NCBI GenBank assembly: GCA_017631705.1
Contig: JAGBSU010000176.1
Location: 1-8,794, forward strand
Direction of reading: 5' to 3'
Origin: Clostridia bacterium
GTDB lineage: Bacteria > Bacillota > Clostridia > Oscillospirales > Acutalibacteraceae
DNA length: 8,794 nt
Below the pieces are notes generated by a model that worked only from the letters and a program-made list of their open reading frames with translations, was not told where the DNA came from and searched no databases. How positions within the stretch are numbered: position 1 is the stretch's first letter; each line of letters begins with the position of its first letter. Of this stretch, positions 1 to 4,492 are shown piece after piece. The position numbers and the translations under genes are program-made.

Positions 1-1026
1 ACGGCGTTCTAAAGCGGCATCCTTTTCGATATGCTTGCGGTATTCATCCAGCGTGGTGGCACCGATTACCTGAATTTCACCGCGTGCCAACGACGGCTTC
101 AAAATATTAGCAGCATCAACAGCACCCTCGGCGGCACCGGCACCGATGATGGTGTGAATTTCGTCAATGAACAGCACAACATTTTTTTCGCGCGCTACTT
201 CATCTAATGCGTTTTTAATGCGTTCCTCAAAATCACCGCGATATTTGGTGCCTGCCACCATACCGGTCAAATCGAGCGTTACCACACGCTTATCCCTGAG
301 CGTTTCGGGCACTTCTTGTGCGATGATTTTTTGCGCTAATCCCTCGGCAACGGCTGTTTTGCCGACACCCGGCTCACCGATTAAGCAAGGGTTATTTTTG
401 GTACGACGCGATAAATTTTGAATAACACGCTGTATTTCGGCACTGCGGCCGATGACGGGGTCTAATTTCCCGGTACGCGCCATTTCGGTTAAATCCCTGC
501 CGAATTGGTCAAGTACCGGTGTTTTTCCGGTTTTGGCGGTGCTTTGGTTGGGTGAATGGGCGGTCGGATTGCCGGCACTTACTGCTTCGCTGCCCATCGC
601 ACGCAGAATTTCGTCGGCAAGTTCGGACGGGCGGATGCCAAAACCGGTCAATAACCGCATGGCAACGCTGGTTTCGTCACGAAGTACGGCTAATAAGATG
701 TGCTCTGTGCCGACATAGCCTTGTTGTAAAGCACCCGCTTCTGCAACCGCCATTTCCATGGCTTTTTTGGTACGGGGCGTAAAATCATCCGGCGAAAGAT
801 GCGTGTATTGCCCGCTGTTTTCGCTTTCCATAATTTTTTCTTGATACTGTTCTGCCGTAATGCCGTGGGAGCTCAACACCGTAGCGGCAACGCCGGTACC
901 TTCACGGAGAAGCCCCAATACAATATGCTCGGTTCCAATATAGGTGTGACCGAGGCGTCTGGCAGAATCAATCGCCAAATTTAATGCGGCGTTTGCTTTC
1001 TCGGTAAATCCTTTAAAACGATACAT
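1..1026 (-). CDS. clpC: ClpC, AAA+ unfoldase of the ClpCP protease (N-terminal 342 residues, partial)
   Basis: Hsp100/Clp ATPase that unfolds substrates, including arginine-phosphorylated proteins, and feeds them to ClpP in the cytoplasm. The visible part starts [11 protein letters not shown]. It has two Clp-N repeats (about residues 1-60 and 80-140, each with a GTEHILxxxLR core), a short linker, and the first AAA+ module with Walker A GEPGVGKT (217-224) and Walker B FIDE (286-289). The frame is open to the window edge, so the rest of D1, the middle domain, D2 and the ClpP-binding loop lie outside. The start is fixed by a perfect AGGAGGT at 1034-1040, seven bases upstream. This ribosome site overlaps the stop codon of mcsB. 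ClpC rather than ClpB or ClpE is supported by the paired Clp-N repeats without an N-terminal zinc finger and by the operon. It is probably transcribed from the ctsR promoter. Confidence 0.97.
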   Translation of the reverse strand, partial: MYRFKGFTEKANAALNLAIDSARRLGHTYIGTEHIVLGLLREGTGVAATVLSSHGITAEQYQEKIMESENSGQYTHLSPDDFTPRTKKAMEMAVAEAGALQQGYVGTEHILLAVLRDETSVAMRLLTGFGIRPSELADEILRAMGSEAVSAGNPTAHSPNQSTAKTGKTPVLDQFGRDLTEMARTGKLDPVIGRSAEIQRVIQNLSRRTKNNPCLIGEPGVGKTAVAEGLAQKIIAQEVPETLRDKRVVTLDLTGMVAGTKYRGDFEERIKNALDEVAREKNVVLFIDEIHTIIGAGAAEGAVDAANILKPSLARGEIQVIGATTLDEYRKHIEKDAALERR

Positions 1027-1038
1027 CGTTATTACCTC

Positions 1039-2055
1039 CTAACAGATAATGTTATCTCTCACAAAGGCGGCACGGTGGGAATCTCTGGCGGCGGCATCTA
1101 AGTCTTGTTCGGCACGGCACAAGATATTGGCGGCCTGTGCTTCAATAATCAAGCGGTTGATGCGGTCTAAATTGCCGTTCGGTATCATACCGAGTGCGAT
1201 ACCCATGCGTACTTGTGAAACAAGCGACATAAATTCCTTGCCGGATAATAGCCGTGCGTTTTGTAAAACACCCAACGCACGAAAAACACGGTCCTCAAAA
1301 GCGGGCAAGGAGCGCATTTTCTCGCGATATTGCCGTTCTTCTTTGATAATTTGTCCGGCAATGCTTTTTAGATTTTCGATGGCTTCCTGTTCGGTTAACC
1401 CTAATGTAACTTGATTGGATAATTGATACAATGCGCCTTCGGAACGACTACCCTCACCGTACATACCGCGAATAGTCAGACCTAATTTGGAAACGGTGTT
1501 TGCTAATTGTTGTATAATGCCGTGTTCTTGTAAGGCGGGTAAGTGCAACATAACCGAAGCACGCATACCGGTGCCTAAGTTGGTGGGGCATTGTGTCAGA
1601 TATCCCAGACGGTCATCAAAAGCAAAGTGTAAACGGCTATCCAGAAAATCATCCCAACAATTGGCTTCCTCGTAAATGCTGTCAAAGTCCAATCCGGCAC
1701 GCATGACTTGAATGCGTAAATGGTCTTCCTCGCCAACCATAATGCTGACACTTTCGTCGGGGGACAGTAATAAGGCTTTACCGGTTTCGCCGGCACCGTT
1801 TGCAAAATCGGGACTGATGAGATGGCGTTCTACCATAGAAAGAGCCTCGCGTGGAGAAACCGTTTCCATACGAACACAAGAAAAAGCACCGTTTTCATCA
1901 GGAAAGGCAGCAAACACCTTGTTGATAATATCCTCTTTTTGCTCGCTCGTCATAGCGGCAGGAAAAGGGACGTGATTGACATTGCGTGCTAAACGAATAC
2001 GAGTGCTGATAACAACATCGCCGTCGGTACCACTTTTTTCATACCACTTTGTCAT
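1039..2055 (-). CDS. mcsB: McsB, protein-arginine kinase
   Basis: Phosphorylates arginines on CtsR and on damaged proteins; phosphoarginine is a degradation tag for ClpCP. The 338 residues cover the full phosphagen-kinase-like fold. Visible nucleotide-binding motifs are STRIRLARN (17-25), the GEEDHLRIQ segment (108-116) holding the expected catalytic acid, CPTNLGTGMRAS (156-167) and EGSRSEG (201-207). RDSHRA at 324-329 matches the RDxxRA phosphoarginine-sensing motif known in McsB. The length is slightly below the B. subtilis protein (about 360), with no internal gap apparent. Its ATG overlaps the mcsA TGA (ATGA), and a small hairpin covers the ribosome site, so translation is probably coupled to mcsA. 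The stop TAG lies inside the clpC ribosome site. Confidence 0.97.
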   Translation of the reverse strand: MTKWYEKSGTDGDVVISTRIRLARNVNHVPFPAAMTSEQKEDIINKVFAAFPDENGAFSCVRMETVSPREALSMVERHLISPDFANGAGETGKALLLSPDESVSIMVGEEDHLRIQVMRAGLDFDSIYEEANCWDDFLDSRLHFAFDDRLGYLTQCPTNLGTGMRASVMLHLPALQEHGIIQQLANTVSKLGLTIRGMYGEGSRSEGALYQLSNQVTLGLTEQEAIENLKSIAGQIIKEERQYREKMRSLPAFEDRVFRALGVLQNARLLSGKEFMSLVSQVRMGIALGMIPNGNLDRINRLIIEAQAANILCRAEQDLDAAARDSHRAAFVRDNIIC

Positions 2056-2546
2056 GCGGTTTCACCGCCTTTCTCTTCCAACTGTTGAATTTTGTCACGC
2101 AATTCGGCACATTTTTCGTATTCCTGTGCCGTAATACAACGTTCTAACTCCTCGCGTAAAGTTTGAAGCTCGCGTTTCTTTTTTAAACTGTCGTCGGCTT
2201 TGTCAGCCACCTTGCCGGTGTGCTGTGTTTTGCCATGGATACGGTGGATAGAGGGGAGAAGACGGTCGTAAAAGGTACGATAACAAGTGGGACAGCCTGC
2301 CTTACCGAGCTCGGCAATTTCGCGAAAGCTACGGCCGCAATCTTCACAGCGAACAGTATCTGCTATACTTTTCTTCGTTGGTTCGGAAAACAGAGAACCC
2401 CAAAAATCCCCTAAGTCCAATCCAAAAGCCGAACCGAACCCGTGCTCGGCGGCACATTGTGGGCATAAATGCAGTTCGGTGGTTTGTCCATTTATGGTTT
2501 TTTTAACGTGTGTGGTGGCTTGCTTGCCACAATAATCACAGTACAT
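2052..2546 (-). CDS. mcsA: McsA, zinc-finger activator of McsB
   Basis: Adaptor that binds zinc and activates the kinase McsB; it helps control CtsR. Counting from the upstream ATG, four CxxC pairs are visible (C4/C7, C29/C32, C68/C71, C86/C89), the usual McsA zinc-ribbon layout. A C-terminal UVR motif at about residues 127-160 (LREELERCITAQEYEKCAEL) is the usual partner-binding helix pair. Two adjacent ATG codons are possible, at 2549 and 2546. I chose the second: it sits seven bases from the GGAGG at 2554-2558 rather than four, and it gives MYCDYC, which aligns with the usual MxCxxC start of the family. It lies between ctsR (gap of about 19 bases) and mcsB (4-base overlap). The product is 164 residues. 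Confidence 0.95.
   Translation of the reverse strand: MYCDYCGKQATTHVKKTINGQTTELHLCPQCAAEHGFGSAFGLDLGDFWGSLFSEPTKKSIADTVRCEDCGRSFREIAELGKAGCPTCYRTFYDRLLPSIHRIHGKTQHTGKVADKADDSLKKKRELQTLREELERCITAQEYEKCAELRDKIQQLEEKGGETA
2056..2068 (-). promoter_or_regulatory. Short hairpin over the mcsB ribosome site
   Basis: On the minus strand GCGGT-GAA-ACCGC forms a 5-bp stem with a three-base loop ending one base before the mcsB ATG. It includes the GGTGA that best resembles a ribosome site. It lies within the last codons of mcsA, so ribosomes finishing mcsA would melt it. The function as a coupling device is an inference; the stem may form by chance in a GC-rich stretch. Confidence 0.4.
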
Positions 2547-2565
2547 CATGATTCCTCCCTTTTGA

Positions 2566-3024
2566 TTATAACTGATACGCCGTCAGCATTTGTTTGAGTA
2601 TCGACGCACGTAGACGGTCGCGTTGCTCGGCGGATATTTCGCGGTAGCATCGGTCGGACAATGCCGCCGCCATGACACCGGCTGTTTTACTGTTGATAAA
2701 GCCTTGATAAACCAAACTTTGTAAAATTGCTTCGGCAGTTGCCGATACCAGTGTATCGCCGATGGAATTGACAACATGCATCAGTGGTGTGACATTCTCT
2801 TTTGGGATGACACGACGTACACGGATGTATCCGCCACCACCGCGGCGGCTTTCCACCACATAGCCCTGCTCAGGGGTAAACCGCGAGGTGAGGACGTAGG
2901 TGATTTGGCTGGGCACACACCCTAATTCCTCCGCTAGTACATTACGCTGTAATTCGGCGGCACCGTTTTCGGCTGTTTCCATAATATGAAGAATATAGGC
3001 GGCAATTTCATCGCTTATTCGCAT
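2566..3024 (-). CDS. ctsR: CtsR, heat-shock transcriptional repressor
   Basis: Dimeric winged-helix repressor of class III heat-shock genes (clpC, and in other genomes clpP and clpE). The 152-residue product carries the conserved helix-turn-helix region (CVPSQITYVLTSRFT, 36-50) and the tetraglycine wing RGGGGYIR (61-68), which senses heat in the family and whose arginine is an McsB target. The C-terminal half (about 75-152) corresponds to the dimerisation and McsB/ClpC-interacting domain. The start at 3024 gives MRISDEI, matching the ISD start of known CtsR proteins. An in-frame ATG at 3066 is rejected because it lies upstream of the predicted -10 element. AAGGA about ten bases upstream is the likely, modest ribosome site. 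It is the first gene of the operon and represses its own promoter. Confidence 0.96.
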   Translation of the reverse strand: MRISDEIAAYILHIMETAENGAAELQRNVLAEELGCVPSQITYVLTSRFTPEQGYVVESRRGGGGYIRVRRVIPKENVTPLMHVVNSIGDTLVSATAEAILQSLVYQGFINSKTAGVMAAALSDRCYREISAEQRDRLRASILKQMLTAYQL

Positions 3025-3047
3025 TTCTCTCACATCCTTACGAACCG

Positions 3048-3076
3048 AGTATAATATAAAGGTCAAAGAAAGTCAA
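3048..3076 (-). promoter_or_regulatory. Sigma-A promoter of the ctsR-mcsA-mcsB-clpC operon
   Basis: Minus-strand -35 TTGACT (3076-3071), a 17-bp spacer and -10 TATACT (3053-3048), each hexamer one base off consensus. Transcription would start near 3041, leaving a leader of about 17 bases before ctsR at 3024. The -35 lies inside the second CtsR heptad and the first heptad lies in the spacer, so bound CtsR would block RNA polymerase. Confidence 0.8.
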
Positions 3077-3093
3077 AGACAAAGAAGGTCAAA
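3061..3093 (+). promoter_or_regulatory. CtsR operator with an extra third heptad
   Basis: GGTCAAA (3061-3067), GAA, AGTCAAA (3071-3077) fits the known CtsR operator RGTCAAA-NAN-RGTCAAA at every position. A third GGTCAAA lies at 3087-3093, 16 bases from the start of the second, so it is not on the 10-base spacing of a standard site. The pair overlaps the operon promoter. The third heptad may be a weaker accessory half-site. Confidence 0.9.
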
Positions 3094-3177
3094 CAAAAAC
3101 AAAAAATCCCGATTATACGAAAATAGCTCTTATTTTCTTCCGATTTCTTAACTTTACATTTGTTTTGAAAAAAATGC

Positions 3178-3203
3178 ACCAACCGTTAAATTTGGCATAG
3201 TAT
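3178..3203 (+). promoter_or_regulatory. Possible sigma-K/E-like promoter for the small Cys-rich genes
   Basis: No convincing sigma-A promoter is visible upstream of the two small genes. CATAGTAT at 3196-3203 fits the C-A-T-A-N-N-N-T core of mother-cell sporulation -10 elements, and ACC at 3178-3180 lies 15 bases upstream, close to the sigma-K -35. These are short motifs that occur by chance, so this is only a suggestion. Confidence 0.2.
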
Positions 3204-3211
3204 GGAATGAA

Positions 3212-3253
3212 AGCAGAAAGTAAACGGTACGCAAAGAACGGTTACTCTCTGCT
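3212..3253 (+). promoter_or_regulatory. Leader hairpin before the first small Cys-rich gene
   Basis: AGCAGAAAGTAAACG (3212-3226) and CGGTTACTCTCTGCT (3239-3253) are inverted repeats of 15 bases with two mismatches around a 12-base loop. It ends ten bases before the AAGGAGG ribosome site at 3264-3270, so it would leave that site free. It could stabilise the mRNA or bind a regulator. There is no tail of T residues, so it is not an intrinsic terminator. Confidence 0.5.
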
Positions 3254-3278
3254 GTTTGAAAGGAAGGAGGTTGGCAAT

Positions 3279-3431
3279 ATGTGTTTGAGAAATTTATTTT
3301 GCGGTGAAGCTAACTGCACATGGTTGCTCTTCATCATCGTGATCTTGTTGCTCATCGACAACGGTTGTGAGGATAATTGCGGATGCGGTTCTGTCCATAA
3401 CAATGGCTGTGGTTGTGGTTGCGGTTGCTGA
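3279..3431 (+). CDS. Small Cys-rich single-helix membrane protein, copy A (50 aa)
   Basis: Not a family I can name. The 50-residue product has a Cys-containing head (MCLRNLFCGEANC, 1-13), one strongly hydrophobic helix (WLLFIIVILLLI, 15-26) and a hydrophilic Cys/Gly tail ending in four Gly-Cys pairs. It contains ten cysteines. The start is set by AAGGAGG eight bases upstream (3264-3270); an in-frame ATG at 3207 lacks a ribosome site and would add the leader hairpin to the protein. It is followed 24 bases later by a paralogue with a nearly identical head and helix. The composition resembles small hydrophobic or Gly/Cys-rich peptides often seen in spore-forming Clostridia, but a spore role is only inferred. 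Metal binding or disulphide cross-linking by the tail is possible. Confidence 0.8.
   Translation: MCLRNLFCGEANCTWLLFIIVILLLIDNGCEDNCGCGSVHNNGCGCGCGC
3405..3428 (+). repeat. Four tandem GGYTGY hexamers encoding Gly-Cys pairs
   Basis: Four in-frame copies of GGYTGY end copy A of the small Cys-rich gene and encode four Gly-Cys pairs just before the stop. Copy B has no such tail. Such short repeats can expand or shrink by slippage, so the tail length may vary between strains. Confidence 0.8.
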
Positions 3432-3455
3432 GACAGGTAAGAGGAGGATTAGTGT

Positions 3456-3554
3456 ATGTGTCTGAAAAACTTATTCTGCGGTGAAGCAAATTGTAATTGG
3501 TTACTATTCATTATCATCATTTTGCTGTTGATTGATAATAGCGAGTGCTGTTAA
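3456..3554 (+). CDS. Small Cys-rich single-helix membrane protein, copy B (32 aa)
   Basis: A 32-residue paralogue of the gene just upstream. It has the same head (MCLKNLFCGEANC) and helix (WLLFIIIILLLI) and then stops after a short tail ending in Cys-Cys; it contains five cysteines. AGGAGG at 3442-3447, eight bases before the ATG, is a strong ribosome site. In the first 28 codons I count 3 amino-acid differences from copy A (R/K, T/N, V/I) and about 15 synonymous ones. This pattern shows that the short reading frame is translated and under selection. The two genes are probably co-transcribed, ending at the hairpins that follow. Function unknown. Confidence 0.8.
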   Translation: MCLKNLFCGEANCNWLLFIIIILLLIDNSECC

Positions 3555-3559
3555 TGTAA

Positions 3560-3589
3560 ATACCGGCGGCAGGATTCTGCCGCCGGTAT
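3560..3589 (+). terminator. Perfect 13-bp GC-rich hairpin after the small Cys-rich genes
   Basis: ATACCGGCGGCAG (3560-3572) pairs perfectly with CTGCCGCCGGTAT (3577-3589) around the loop GATT, starting five bases after the stop of copy B. It lacks a run of T residues (CATCTT follows). It may protect the mRNA 3' end or act together with the next hairpin rather than terminate alone. Confidence 0.6.
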
Positions 3590-3595
3590 CATCTT

Positions 3596-3656
3596 AAAAA
3601 GCAACGCCGCCGTTATAAATTGGATTGTCCCAATTTACAACGGCGGCGTTATTTTT
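3596..3656. terminator. Bidirectional intrinsic terminator between the Cys-rich genes and darA
   Basis: AACGCCGCCGTT (3603-3614) pairs with AACGGCGGCGTT (3639-3650). The stem continues through one mismatch into AAATTGG/CCAATTT (3617-3623 and 3630-3636) around a six-base loop. On the plus strand it is followed by ATTTTTGTT. On the minus strand it is followed by GC and five T residues (complement of 3596-3600). It can therefore end both the plus-strand small genes and the minus-strand ABC-DUF1854-darA operon, whose last stop is only seven bases from the stem. Confidence 0.88.
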
Positions 3657-3657
3657 G

Positions 3658-3984
3658 TTATAGTTTTTCAAAATCTTCCACATTGACAACAAAGACAGTT
3701 GCACCGGTCACTTTTGCTTGAGCCGGTACTGCATTTGGACCGATTCCGTGTCCGTAAGCGGAGAAAGAGGGGACGGCCTTACAGCGCGTGAAACTGTATT
3801 GTCGTAAAATCTCCTTAATCGGAGCAACTTGGTTATCTTCTGCACCAATCAACAGTGTAGTGTTTCCTGCTTGTAAAAACCCGCCGGTGGTGGATAATTT
3901 GGTAATGGTGTAGCCTTCTTGAGTGAGTGCGGCGGCGGCACCGGCGGCATCATCGTTGTTGATGATCGCAAGTACTAATTTCAT
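3658..3984 (-). CDS. darA: DarA/PstA-type cyclic-di-AMP receptor protein
   Basis: Trimeric PII-like cytosolic protein (DUF970 family, B. subtilis DarA/YaaQ) that binds the second messenger cyclic-di-AMP; its output partners are not established. The 108 residues match the family in length and in the signature TKLSTTGGFLQAGNTTLLIG (28-47) and the end GATVFVVNVEDFEKL. Family ligand residues T28, F36, N41 and G47 are kept by position. As I recall the B. subtilis protein, it has Arg at position 26, where this one has Thr. AGGAGAG six bases upstream of the ATG is the ribosome site and overlaps the preceding gene's stop region. It is the last gene of an operon with a DUF1854 protein and an ABC exporter, 13 bases after the former. 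In many Firmicutes it sits near tmk and holB instead. Confidence 0.92.
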   Translation of the reverse strand: MKLVLAIINNDDAAGAAAALTQEGYTITKLSTTGGFLQAGNTTLLIGAEDNQVAPIKEILRQYSFTRCKAVPSFSAYGHGIGPNAVPAQAKVTGATVFVVNVEDFEKL

Positions 3985-3997
3985 CGTGTTCTCTCCT

Positions 3998-4480
3998 TTA
4001 TATCAGTAAATCGTTACGGCTTTTTTTATCAATCGTTGAAATGTCGGAAATTTCATAACGGTTATCATTGGTATCGCAAAACAGTACGCGTCCATCGTAC
4101 AAGACTTTAATGTTTTCTGAACCGCGGATTTCAAAAGAACAAGGACCGTGGTCGGTTTCGGCGTTGATGGAGATTTTGTCACCTTTTCCCATAACAACAG
4201 TATATGCGGTGATTTTCGGAATTAAATAACACTTTTGAAGAGCATACATCACGGCCGCTTTGCTGTCCGGCATCAGGTTGTTTATGTCGCGTATAACTGC
4301 GATTTCTTCTTTCTTTTCGTTGAGCAACGAAATATAACGGTCACTTCCGGTGATGGGGAACAGACGACGCGCCTCCAAGCCGGAATACGTTTCACCGGAA
4401 AACAGTTCCACATCCAAAAAATTATCGTCTTGCCCCTTTGTGATGCGTGCGTTATCGTATTCCAAATATATACGGTTCAT
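3998..4480 (-). CDS. DUF1854 family protein, partner of the upstream ABC transporter
   Basis: A 160-residue protein that I place in the DUF1854 family from its overall pattern, including a central GLEARRLFPITGSDRYISLL block (about 33-52) and VIRDINNL. No catalytic motif, signal peptide or membrane segment is visible. DUF1854 is known as a domain at the C terminus of, or encoded next to, ABC transporters. In some proteobacteria it accompanies cyanophycin genes, none of which are visible here. I chose the ATG at 4480 because GAGGTGA (4486-4492) lies five bases upstream. A GTG at 4489, overlapping the ABC stop as GTGA, would have no spacing to a ribosome site and add three residues. It probably works with the transporter, for example as a regulatory or ligand-binding subunit; this is inference. 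Confidence 0.8.
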   Translation of the reverse strand: MNRIYLEYDNARITKGQDDNFLDVELFSGETYSGLEARRLFPITGSDRYISLLNEKKEEIAVIRDINNLMPDSKAAVMYALQKCYLIPKITAYTVVMGKGDKISINAETDHGPCSFEIRGSENIKVLYDGRVLFCDTNDNRYEISDISTIDKKSRNDLLI

Positions 4481-4485
4481 TTTGC

Positions 4486-4492
4486 TCACCTC
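4486..4492 (-). promoter_or_regulatory. Ribosome site deciding the DUF1854 start
   Basis: GAGGTGA on the minus strand is five bases from the ATG at 4480 and covers the alternative GTG at 4489 and the stop codon of the ABC gene. It favours the ATG and implies re-initiation by ribosomes leaving the ABC gene. Confidence 0.65.

Noticed and set aside
3025..3066. Longer ctsR starting at the ATG at 3066
   Set aside because: It lies upstream of the predicted -10 and start of transcription, has no ribosome site, and the shorter protein aligns with known CtsR starts.
3207..3278. Upstream ATG at 3207 for copy A of the small Cys-rich gene
   Set aside because: It has no ribosome site, spans the leader hairpin, and the paralogue starts at the position matching 3279.
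3279..3554. The Cys-rich peptides as precursors of a modified peptide or bacteriocin
   Set aside because: There is no leader/core layout with a cleavage site and no modification enzyme nearby; the conserved part is a membrane helix. The ABC exporter is in a separate, convergent operon and lacks a peptidase domain.
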